Below the pieces are notes generated by a model. It did not search any database. It worked only from the letters and a program-made list of their open reading frames with translations, and was not told the origin of the DNA. 35,604 bases of DNA from Massilia glaciei (GTDB lineage: Bacteria; Pseudomonadota; Gammaproteobacteria; Burkholderiales; Burkholderiaceae_D). The position numbers and the translations under genes are program-made. Below are positions 24,763-32,122 of this stretch, in pieces (position 1 is the first letter of the stretch; each line of letters starts with the position of its first letter). The DNA is taken from contig NZ_PXWF02000238.1 of NCBI RefSeq assembly GCF_003011895.2, positions 1-35,604 of the forward strand, read 5' to 3'.

Positions 24763-25794
24763 ATGTTCACCCGTTTGCACTGGCTAAGCCTCGCCCTTGT
24801 CCTGACCTGCGGCGCCGCCGGCGCCGCAGTCCCGCAGTTTGCCAACCCCTTGGTTCCCCAGCGCGCCGATCCCCACGTGATCCTGCACACCGATGGCTAT
24901 TATTATTTCACCGCCACCGTACCGGAATACGACCGCATCGAACTGCGCCGAGCCCGCACCCTCGAACAGCTTGGCAAAGCCGACGCCAAAGTCATTTGGC
25001 GCAAGCACGCCAAAGGCCCGATGGGGAACCACATATGGGCCCCGGAGCTGCATTTCATCGACGGTAAATGGTTTATCTATTTCACCGCCGGCAGCGCCGA
25101 AGACAAATGGGCGATCCGCCTGTACGTGCTCGAAAGCGGCGCCGCGAACCCGATGGAAGGCGGCTGGACCGAGCGCGGTCAGCTCAAAACCGCCTGGGAC
25201 AGTTTCACGCTCGACGCCACCACCTTCAGCCACGCCGGCCAGCGCTATCTGGTGTGGACCCAGCGCCGCCCAGAAAAGGAACTGCACGCCACCAATATCT
25301 ACATCGCCCGCATGGACACGCCCACCTCGATCAACAGCGCCGCGGTGCTGTTGTCGACCCCCGAGCACAAGTGGGAGAAGGTCAAGTACCTGGTCAATGA
25401 AGCGCCCGCCGTCCTGGTCCGCAACGGCAAGGTCTTCATCACCTATTCGGCCAGCGCGACCGATGCCAGCTACAGCATGGGCTTGCTCACGGCCGACGCG
25501 GGGTCCGATCTTCTCGACGCCGCGTCCTGGCGCAAATCGGCCGAGCCGGTGTTCGTCAGCAGTGCCGAAAACGGCCAGTACGGGCCCGGGCACAACGCCT
25601 TTACGACGACGCCCGACGGTAAGACCGATGTGCTGGTCTACCACGCGCGCAACTATCGCGAGATCAAGGGCGACTCGCTCGAAGACCCCAATCGGGCGAC
25701 GCGGGCGCAGGCTTTCGGGTGGCGCGCGGATGGGAGCCCTGATTTTGGCGTGCCGGTTGCGGACCAAGCTTCGTCCGGCCCGGCAAAGCGCTGA
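24763..25794 (+). CDS. Exported GH43 exo-alpha-1,5-L-arabinofuranosidase-type enzyme
   Basis: GH43 enzyme of 343 residues and a clear paralogue of the cytoplasmic enzyme at 11058-12002, sharing QRADPH, YYYFTA-VP-RIELRRA, IWAPELHFI, LDATTFSH, FITYSASATD and YGPGHN. Catalytic residues by motif are Asp36, Asp151 and Glu213. A Sec signal peptide is present (hydrophobic LHWLSLALVLTCGAAGAA, cleavage about residue 21-22), with a Cys16 that is not in a good lipobox position, so it is probably periplasmic. GGAG sits eight bases before the ATG. It lies beyond a 500-bp interval after tkt, so it is likely a separate unit that would trim arabino-oligosaccharides before inner-membrane uptake. It converges on the M14 gene, with about 108 bp between them that hold no clear terminator. 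Confidence 0.9.
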   Translation: MFTRLHWLSLALVLTCGAAGAAVPQFANPLVPQRADPHVILHTDGYYYFTATVPEYDRIELRRARTLEQLGKADAKVIWRKHAKGPMGNHIWAPELHFIDGKWFIYFTAGSAEDKWAIRLYVLESGAANPMEGGWTERGQLKTAWDSFTLDATTFSHAGQRYLVWTQRRPEKELHATNIYIARMDTPTSINSAAVLLSTPEHKWEKVKYLVNEAPAVLVRNGKVFITYSASATDASYSMGLLTADAGSDLLDAASWRKSAEPVFVSSAENGQYGPGHNAFTTTPDGKTDVLVYHARNYREIKGDSLEDPNRATRAQAFGWRADGSPDFGVPVADQASSGPAKR

Positions 25795-25902
25795 AATCGA
25801 CGGCTCGCGGGTTGTCGGTGGCGCTCATATGGTTTGCCCTGCTTAGCGCAAGGCACGCGCTTGCATTTTCGCCGGAATGCCGTTGCTTGTGCCCGCGCGG
25901 AG

Positions 25903-27597
25903 TCAGAACACCGACAACACCGGATAACGCCTCCAGCCCGGTTCCGCGTAGCGCTCGCAGTTGGTGAAGATGAAATTGAGCACCGCCACCTGGTCCGACA
26001 ACAGCGCCGGATTTGCCTGCTTCCACGCGTCGAACTTGGCCTTCAACGGCGCCTCGGTGCGCAGCAGCTCGAGCGCGTGGTCCTCGAACACATAGTCCGA
26101 ATACGCCTCTTTTTTCTCCAGCACGCTGTTGAAAAACCCCCAGCGGAAAAAGCTGTCGTGCGCTTGCGGCTCGAGCGTCTCGACCGCGTAGCGCGCGTTG
26201 TCCTGGTCGAGCGGCACCCAGTAGTCGCCCGCCTGCAGCGTCATCTGCGCGGTGCGCCTTTCGAGCGTCATGTCGTCGTGGTACATATGCCCCTCATACG
26301 CCGCCGGGCGCGATGTCACCGACGCGATATGGTAGTACTGGACCTCGACCACGCGGTCGGTCTCGATCCGCTCCATCTGCACGCCATTCCACTGGAGCCG
26401 TTCGATCGCCGCGCGCCAAGCCTGCGGCACCACATACGCGCGCGGCGCCGGCACCACAACGTCGGCCGGAAAACTGTTGAAGTACTTGATGTCGCGTTCC
26501 CACGGCGCGGAGCGGTCGTACGACAGGCGCGTGTAGTTACCGATCAGGCTCGGTGTGTAGTTGGCCGCGTAGCCCTTGAAGCGCCAGGTCGACGGCGCCG
26601 CGGCATCCATCGCCCAATGCACCGGCCACTCGCGGCGCGTCTTGCCCTGCTCCCTGGCCGCGCCGCGCAGCGACTGGATCTGGGCCGCGTGCGCGACCGT
26701 GAAGTCGAGCGCGGTCTCGACCAGCGCGCGCATCGACTCGTAGCGGTCGGCGAAGGGCTTGAGCATGTGCGTCTCGGGCATGAAGCCGATCGTGTGGTGC
26801 AGCGCCGCGAACCCGGTCGAAAAGCGCGGGGTCTCGAGGAACTCCGCGATGCCGTGGTCCGGGCTGTCCTTGACCGGATTGACGTACGGGCAGGTCGGCC
26901 AGCCGCGCCGCGCCATTTCGGCGAACATATGCGGCAGCATGGTCCCGCTCAAAAACTGGCCCAACCCGCCCCCGAGCTTGTCGGCCTGGGTGTGGATCAG
27001 CGTCATCGTGTACGGATAGTCGGCGCCGTTGGAGGTGTGGGTGTCGACCATCACGTCCGGGTCCCACGCCGTGAACAGGCGGTTGAACACGCCCGCGGCG
27101 AGGCTGTCGCATTTGATAAAGTCGCGGTTCAGGTCGAGGTTCAGGCTATTGCCGCGAAAGCCGAACTGCTCGGGGCCGTCCTGGTTCACGCGCGAGGTGT
27201 CGGCGCGATTGAGGCTGCCGTCGACGTTGTACAGGGGGATGAACAAGAACACGGTCTTGCCGAGCGCGGCCAGCCGTTCAGGCTCGAGGCAAAAGTCGCG
27301 CACCAGCGCCATGCAGGCGTCGATGCCTTCGGGCTCGCCCGGATGGATGCCGTTGTTGTTGAAGAAGACCGGGCGCCCCTCGCGCTTGATCTGCGCGCGG
27401 TCGAACACGCCGTCGGCGCTGACCACGCCCGCATGCATCGGCACGCCGCCGTCGGACATGCCGACCACGCCAAAACTGAGGATCGCGGGATAGCGGCGCG
27501 CCAGTTCCTCGTAGTGGCCGATGCACTCGGACCAGGTTGTGGTTTGATTCTTGTTGCCCTTGTCGTAGGGCGTCTGCAGTTCGTTCGGCATGTTCAT
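25903..27597 (-). CDS. M14-family zinc metallocarboxypeptidase
   Basis: Putative zinc carboxypeptidase of 564 residues. The metal site is readable as His85-Pro-Gly-Glu88 (GIHPGEPEG) and His187 (VDTHTSNG), with Asn157-Arg158 (LDLNRDF) for substrate carboxylate binding and Glu275 (MPETHML) as the likely catalytic Glu. There is no signal peptide, suggesting a cytoplasmic enzyme acting on peptides or on acyl or amino conjugates. The C-terminal half (about 300-564) is an extra region that I do not recognise in detail, so the protein is longer than typical catalytic M14 domains. The start could be 27597 or 27591; neither has a good ribosome site. It lies 53 bp after the histidine kinase on the same strand and may be cotranscribed. 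No link to arabinose is evident. Confidence 0.85.
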   Translation of the reverse strand: MNMPNELQTPYDKGNKNQTTTWSECIGHYEELARRYPAILSFGVVGMSDGGVPMHAGVVSADGVFDRAQIKREGRPVFFNNNGIHPGEPEGIDACMALVRDFCLEPERLAALGKTVFLFIPLYNVDGSLNRADTSRVNQDGPEQFGFRGNSLNLDLNRDFIKCDSLAAGVFNRLFTAWDPDVMVDTHTSNGADYPYTMTLIHTQADKLGGGLGQFLSGTMLPHMFAEMARRGWPTCPYVNPVKDSPDHGIAEFLETPRFSTGFAALHHTIGFMPETHMLKPFADRYESMRALVETALDFTVAHAAQIQSLRGAAREQGKTRREWPVHWAMDAAAPSTWRFKGYAANYTPSLIGNYTRLSYDRSAPWERDIKYFNSFPADVVVPAPRAYVVPQAWRAAIERLQWNGVQMERIETDRVVEVQYYHIASVTSRPAAYEGHMYHDDMTLERRTAQMTLQAGDYWVPLDQDNARYAVETLEPQAHDSFFRWGFFNSVLEKKEAYSDYVFEDHALELLRTEAPLKAKFDAWKQANPALLSDQVAVLNFIFTNCERYAEPGWRRYPVLSVF

Positions 27598-27650
27598 CTA
27601 TCTGGGTCAAAAAACGCAAGAAGTGGATGTGGCGGGGCGGCCGCGGCGCA

Positions 27651-29168
27651 TCAGGCGAGCACCGCGCGGGCGGGCTCCGAGCGCCACGCCAGCGGCAAGG
27701 CGATCGCGATCACCGTGCCCTTGGTCAGCTGCGAGGCGAAACTGATCACGCCATTGAGCGCGTACACGCGCTCGCGCATGCCGATGATGCCGATGCCCGA
27801 CGAGGCGGTCGCGGTGTCGAAGCCGGCGCCGTCGTCGGCGATCTCGATGTGCAGCATGTTGTCGTGCTGGGACAGCGTCAGCGCCACCTGCGCATGGGTC
27901 GCGGTGGCGTGTTTGAGCACATTCGACAGCGCCTCCTGGATGATGCGGTAGGCCGAAATGGCCAGCTCGCTCTCGAGCTTGGAGAAGTCGCCCTCGGAAT
28001 GGAACGAGAAGCGGCATTCGGGATGGGCGCCGTCGTAATGGCGGATCATTTCCTCGACCGCGCCGTGCAGGCCGAGCATGTCGAGCACCTCGGGGCGCAG
28101 CCGCCGCACCAGGCGCCGTCCGCTCGCGTACAGGTCGAGCGTGAGCTTGGTGATGGCCTGCGATTTGGCCTTGATCTCGTCGATCACCGGTCCCTGCTCG
28201 ACCTTGCCGGCCAAATGCAAAATGCTCTGCGACTCGAGCCGGGCCGCGATCAGCGAGGCGTTGAGCTCGTCGTGGATCTCGATGGCGATGCTCTTGCGCT
28301 CGTCCTCGACGATCGAGTTCACCTTTTGGATCAGCTTGCGCTTGTCGGCGTCGGCCTTAAGCGCCTCGTTGCGCGATTCGACCAGGTCCTTGGTGCGCTC
28401 GGCCACCTTGTTCTCGAGCTCCTGCTTGGACTGGTTCAGCGCCAGCGACATCTCCTTGATCGACTCCTGCAGCTCGCCGATCTCGCCGCCGGTGGTGGCC
28501 GCGATCTCGACCTGGTAGTTGCCGCCGCGGATTTCGCGCAGCGCGCCGATCGAGGACTTGAGCGGCATGGTCAGGCTGCGCGCGAGGAAGTAGGCAAGCA
28601 CGCCGCTGGCCGCGAGCGCGGCGGCGGCGATCGCGAGCTCGATCAGGAAGCGCCGCATCTGCTTGTCGAGCATGTTCGAGGGCGACATCGTCACCCGCAC
28701 CCAGCCCACCACCTCGGTGGTCAGGGTCGGCGGCTTGGTGTCGCTCGAGCCCGAGACATGCGGCGCGCCATTGTCGGAGAACAGGTTAATCCAGATCATC
28801 TGCTTGCGGATCGGCGCCTCGTAGAAGTGCGGTTCGGCATCGACCGCGAAGCTCGAGGCGACGCTGATGGCGTCGCGCTGCTTGGCGTCGACGACGTCGA
28901 TGCGGAAGATGCTTTTATCGGACTGCACCAGGCCGTTGATGGTCAGGCGCAGATCCGACAGGTTGCCCGAGATGACGTTGTACTCGCTCGTCTCGGCCAG
29001 CGCCTTGGCCAGGATGCGCCCGCGCTCGGCCAGCTCCTCCGACACCTGGGCCCGGTGCGCGTACCAGGAATACCAGACGAAGGACGAAAACAAAAACACC
29101 ACCGGCAGCATGGTGATGAAGATCATGCGTGTGCCGATGCTCCAGCTGCTCCAGAAACGGATCTTCAT
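27651..29168 (-). CDS. NarX/DegS-type sensor histidine kinase
   Basis: Membrane sensor kinase of 505 residues. TM1 lies at about 13-36, a periplasmic region of about 135 residues follows, TM2 is at about 174-196, HAMP at about 197-250, and a coiled coil to about 285. The HisKA_3 dimerisation domain has phosphoacceptor His299 in AIEIHDELNASL, and the HATPase domain shows an N-box (EALSNVLKHA) and G-boxes (DDGAGFD, GIGIIGMRER). Kinases of this type pair with LuxR/NarL-type regulators, one of which is encoded two genes upstream. The start at 29168 has GGAG at 7-base spacing and overlaps the stop of the preceding periplasmic-protein gene; ATG at 29171 is equally possible. The signal is unknown. 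The coupling suggests the periplasmic protein is part of the sensing complex. Confidence 0.92.
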   Translation of the reverse strand: MKIRFWSSWSIGTRMIFITMLPVVFLFSSFVWYSWYAHRAQVSEELAERGRILAKALAETSEYNVISGNLSDLRLTINGLVQSDKSIFRIDVVDAKQRDAISVASSFAVDAEPHFYEAPIRKQMIWINLFSDNGAPHVSGSSDTKPPTLTTEVVGWVRVTMSPSNMLDKQMRRFLIELAIAAAALAASGVLAYFLARSLTMPLKSSIGALREIRGGNYQVEIAATTGGEIGELQESIKEMSLALNQSKQELENKVAERTKDLVESRNEALKADADKRKLIQKVNSIVEDERKSIAIEIHDELNASLIAARLESQSILHLAGKVEQGPVIDEIKAKSQAITKLTLDLYASGRRLVRRLRPEVLDMLGLHGAVEEMIRHYDGAHPECRFSFHSEGDFSKLESELAISAYRIIQEALSNVLKHATATHAQVALTLSQHDNMLHIEIADDGAGFDTATASSGIGIIGMRERVYALNGVISFASQLTKGTVIAIALPLAWRSEPARAVLA

Positions 29169-30064
29169 CATTTGACTCCCGGCGGGCGGCGCCCGAATTT
29201 GGTCACGTTGTCGTCGAGGACGACCTTGAGCGAGCGCGCCACGCCGGCGTTGACGATGGTGCGGAAGTAGCGCGGGAACTGCGGCCCTGCCAGCTCGTTG
29301 GTGGCGATGAAGGTGGCCGCCGTCTCGGCGATCTGGGCGTTGATGTCCTCGATCTCGGAGTAGGTCGAGGCCAGCGCGCCGGTCTTGACCATGTCGGACG
29401 AGAACCCGATCACGCCCTGGTTGTGCCGGTAGGTCGACAGCAGGATGTTGCGGATGTTCTCGGTGTTGTAGACCTCGCGGTCGGGCATGGCCAGCAGCGC
29501 CTCGGCCTTGGCGATGCGCTTGAGGGCGCCGTTGATGTCGTCGCCCTGGTGGTAGTCCTCGATCTCGGCCGCGCCCTGCAGAAACGGCTTGAGGAAGGCG
29601 GTGTCGGCGCTGACGATCGCGCTCACCCGCACCGGCCGTTTGTAGAGCAGCTGGATCAGGCGCAGCTGGTCGGACGGCGCCGGCTCGGCGAAGATCGCCG
29701 TGACCGAGCTCTTTCGCCCGCGCGGCACCTCGGCCACCACCGAGCGCCACACGTGGGCCGAGGTGAACGCGGCGATCACCACGCCTTCGGGTTTGCGCAT
29801 GATGGCCTCGCGCAGCGCGACCGGGCCGATCGCCACGTACACCTTGCGCTGCGGCAGGCCGTCGTCGACCTTCTCGACGTTGTCGTCGGCGAACACCGGC
29901 ACCAGCCGCTTGTGCAGGTCCAGGGCGATGCGGCGCGTGAGGGCGCTGTCGTCGCCGGTGACGATCTGGAAGCGCTGCAGCGCAGCGGCGCTGGCAAAGG
30001 CGCCGGCGCTAAGGCTGGCCAACAGGCAAAACAGCAGCAGGCCCGCGCCGCGCGACGGGGGCAC
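29168..30064 (-). CDS. Periplasmic ABC_sub_bind-like protein, probable sensor partner
   Basis: Exported protein of 298 residues with a signal peptide (GAGLLLFCLLASLSAGAFASA, cleavage about 25-27). The remainder looks like a two-lobed periplasmic binding protein of the TrpX/ABC_sub_bind type (FQIVTGDDSALTRRI, VYVAIGPVALREA, VSAIVSADTAF). No permease or ATPase gene is nearby. It lies between the response regulator and kinase genes with overlaps on both sides (TAGTG at the start, ATGATG at the end), so a role as the ligand-binding subunit of the two-component system is likely. The start is a GTG at 30064, forced by the overlap and the signal peptide. The ligand is unknown. Confidence 0.82.
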   Translation of the reverse strand: MPPSRGAGLLLFCLLASLSAGAFASAAALQRFQIVTGDDSALTRRIALDLHKRLVPVFADDNVEKVDDGLPQRKVYVAIGPVALREAIMRKPEGVVIAAFTSAHVWRSVVAEVPRGRKSSVTAIFAEPAPSDQLRLIQLLYKRPVRVSAIVSADTAFLKPFLQGAAEIEDYHQGDDINGALKRIAKAEALLAMPDREVYNTENIRNILLSTYRHNQGVIGFSSDMVKTGALASTYSEIEDINAQIAETAATFIATNELAGPQFPRYFRTIVNAGVARSLKVVLDDNVTKFGRRPPGVK

Positions 30065-30717
30065 TATGGCTCGATCAGGCCGTGCTTGACGGCCAGCTTG
30101 GTGATGTAGGCCTGGCGGTGGACGCCGAGTTTCTCTTTGACCGATTGGCTGATGTTGCTGATGGTCTTGGTCGACAGGTTGAGTTTTTCGGCGATCTCGG
30201 CGTTGGTGAGACCCTCGGCCATGAGCTTGAAGATCTCGAGGCCGCGCTGGTCGAGCTGCGATTGGGGCGATTCGTCGCCGCGCACAGACAGGTTGGCCAG
30301 GCGCTCGGCGATGTGCGGCAGAAAGTACAACTTGCCCTCGTGCGCGTGGCGCACCGCCGTGGCCAGGTCGGCCGGGTCGCAGTCTTTGGTGACGAAGGCG
30401 CGCGCGCCGAGGCGGTAGGTTTCCTTGATCAGGCTGTCCTGGTCGAACTGGCTCAGAAAAACAACGTTGGCCGAAGGGAATTTCTTGAGGATGTCGCGCG
30501 CCGCGTCCAAGCCGGTGAGCTCGGTACCGAAGCGGATGTCGAGGACCATGACGTCGGGTTTGAGTTCGGCGTACATGCCGGCCGCCTCCTCGGGCGTGCG
30601 CGCCTGGCCGACCACGTCCATGCCGACACCGGAGAGCGACATGGCGAAGCCGGTCATGACGATGGGGTGGTCGTCGGCCAGCAGGACGCGGATCGGTTTG
30701 TTGTGCTCAGTGTGCAA
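30064..30717 (-). CDS. LuxR/NarL-type response regulator with a TTG start
   Basis: Two-domain regulator of 217 residues. The receiver has the acidic pair Asp15-Asp16 (LLADDHPIV), phosphoacceptor Asp60 (VMVLDIRF), Ser in FLSQF and Lys in FVTKDCDP. The C-terminal LuxR HTH has GLTNAEIAEKLNLSTKTISNISQSVKEKLGV, split here as GLTNAEIAEKLNLS and TKTISNI. I chose the TTG at 30717 because GGAGAG lies six bases before it and the receiver then begins normally; the only upstream ATG, at 30831, would add 38 unrelated residues. It is the first gene of the regulator/periplasmic-protein/kinase set, divergent from the TonB-like gene. Targets are unknown. Confidence 0.9.
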   Translation of the reverse strand: MHTEHNKPIRVLLADDHPIVMTGFAMSLSGVGMDVVGQARTPEEAAGMYAELKPDVMVLDIRFGTELTGLDAARDILKKFPSANVVFLSQFDQDSLIKETYRLGARAFVTKDCDPADLATAVRHAHEGKLYFLPHIAERLANLSVRGDESPQSQLDQRGLEIFKLMAEGLTNAEIAEKLNLSTKTISNISQSVKEKLGVHRQAYITKLAVKHGLIEP

Positions 30718-30928
30718 TGTCGACTCTCCAGGTGCGGCCGCGCCCGGTGCAGATCTGGCTACTGTTGAATGGCAACAATATGTTGTTTCAGCGGCAAACC
30801 ACGGCGCGGCACTCAAGATTATTCCACACATCGGCTCCGGGCGCGAGCTCCGCCGATCTTGGTCCTGTTTGACAGTGCGATGACCTAAACGTGCATTTCA
30901 AAGGAAGAACTAAATACTATCAAATGCC

Positions 30929-30957
30929 TTGAAAATTGCTAGGTTCTAGCATATATT
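30929..30957 (+). promoter_or_regulatory. Sigma70-type promoter with an operator-like palindrome in its spacer
   Basis: TTGAAA (30929-30934) and TATATT (30952-30957) are separated by exactly 17 bases, a strong promoter for the TonB-like gene starting at 31044. The spacer contains the palindrome TGCTAG-GTT-CTAGCA (30937-30951), well placed for a repressor or regulator. The rest of the 326-bp interval 30718-31043 includes CAACA-ATA-TGTTG (about 30774-30786); no clear promoter for the response regulator was found. Confidence 0.75.
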
Positions 30958-31043
30958 GATTCCATCGGCTGGATATTGAACATTCAGCCGGAGCGAAGCA
31001 CCCCGGGCGCACAGATTGCGACAACGACAAAAAGGAGATCACC

Positions 31044-31724
31044 ATGCATTTCGCTTCCAACTACAACGACGCTGGCAATAAATTCGGGAAAATCGGCATG
31101 GTCGCCGCCCTTCACATCGTGGTCGGCTACGCGATCATCAACGGCATGGGCAAGGGGTGGAAGCCCACCGATCTTATCGATCCACCGACGGTGACGATGG
31201 TCCCGGAGAAGACCGTCCAGATCGTCCCGCCGGAACCGGTCAAGTTCTCGGAACCCAAGCCTGTGGTGCCGCCTATCTATATTCCGGACAACATCGAACC
31301 GATCAAAACGATCGAACCGCCAAAATTGACCGTGGCCATATTCGATGGCAAGGTGGCGCCCGATACGACCGGCAAGAAAGGGGCCACCGCGGATATCACG
31401 CCGCCAGGCGACGACACTGGCGCCGGCGAGGCCAAACCCGGGGGCATGCGCACCGCCGTGTTCGCCGATGCGAGAGGGTGCGGCATGCCCGACTATCCGC
31501 CCCGGGCGGCGCGCAATGGCGACACCGGCACGGTCGCCCTCGCCTTGCTGGTCGGCGCCAACGGCAAGGTGGAGAGCTCGCGCATCCAGAGTTCGAGCGG
31601 ATCGCGCGAGCTCGACCGCGCGGCGCAGACGGCCTTAAGCATGTGCAACTTCAAGCCCGCCACGACCAATGGCGTTCCCGAGCAGGCATGGGCGCAGATC
31701 GCCTATGTGTGGACCTTGGATTAA
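31044..31724 (+). CDS. TonB-family energy transducer
   Basis: Inner-membrane-anchored periplasmic protein of 226 residues. One N-terminal hydrophobic segment (about 17-35, IGMVAALHIVVGYAII) is followed by a Pro-rich stretch (about 46-95, with repeats of Glu-Pro and Lys-Pro type) and a TonB C-terminal domain (YPPRAARNGDTGTVALALLV, ending in AQIAYVWTLD). It should transmit proton-motive energy from ExbB/ExbD to outer-membrane receptors, possibly including the one at 13520-16159. The usual His of the TonB membrane anchor may be His24. AGGAG precedes the ATG by 6 bases. Two stop codons in tandem end the gene. No exbB/exbD genes are in the window. Confidence 0.9.
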   Translation: MHFASNYNDAGNKFGKIGMVAALHIVVGYAIINGMGKGWKPTDLIDPPTVTMVPEKTVQIVPPEPVKFSEPKPVVPPIYIPDNIEPIKTIEPPKLTVAIFDGKVAPDTTGKKGATADITPPGDDTGAGEAKPGGMRTAVFADARGCGMPDYPPRAARNGDTGTVALALLVGANGKVESSRIQSSSGSRELDRAAQTALSMCNFKPATTNGVPEQAWAQIAYVWTLD

Positions 31725-31798
31725 TAAGGGTGGTGATAGGGTGCCTCAGGAACGCTGCCTCAGGAATCGTAGAGAAGGAATCCAGCATAAAAAACCAA

Positions 31799-31892
31799 CA
31801 TCGTCCTCGCGGATGCGGGGACCCATAGAACGTTAGCGATAAGCAACCGTGCTATGGGTCAACGCGGGGGCGCCGAGCCATCCGCGAGGACG
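31799..31892. repeat. REP-like inverted-repeat element, type 2, copy 2
   Basis: This element shares its left arm and interior with the one at 24316-24397: CATCGTCCTCGCG, then GGGGACCCAT-GAACGTTAGCG-AGCAACCGT-CTATGGGTC. The right side has an extra GC-rich insertion before CCATCCGCGAGGACG. It follows the stop of the TonB-like gene by 74 bp. Just upstream, at about 31743-31768, GCCTCAGGAA is directly repeated. Confidence 0.75.
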
Positions 31893-31912
31893 TTGTTTGC
31901 TGTGCTTGCTAT

Positions 31913-32045
31913 GTTTGCCGTGCTTGCGGCAGCTGTGCTCCGTGTATTTGCTGTGTTTCCGAAATCTGTGCCTCCATATATTTGCTGTGTTTACGGAAGC
32001 TATGCTCCTTATGTTTGCTGTGCTTGCAGCATCTGTGTTTGCGAT
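31913..32045. repeat. Degenerate tandem repeat, period about 33 bp, four units
   Basis: Units begin at 31913, 31946, 31980 and 32013, each starting with (A/G)TTTGC(T/C)GTG and containing a CTGTGC or CTATGC block after about 20 bases. A partial unit may lie at 31895. The array is AT-richer than its surroundings and ends about 80 bp before the M28 peptidase gene. TACAAT at 32065-32070 is a possible -10 box for that gene. Confidence 0.65.
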
Positions 32046-32122
32046 TAGTGGGCTGGGAATCGCATACAATGTCCAGCGCGCAAACGCGCGCCCGATTCCC
32101 ACCACCACCGCACTAGGAACCC

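Noticed and set aside
31833-32108. Minus-strand frame with a repetitive product (HSKY, KHGKHSKHSK)
   Set aside because: The repetition comes from the 33-bp DNA repeat, and the frame also crosses the REP-like element; no signal or conserved domain supports a gene.
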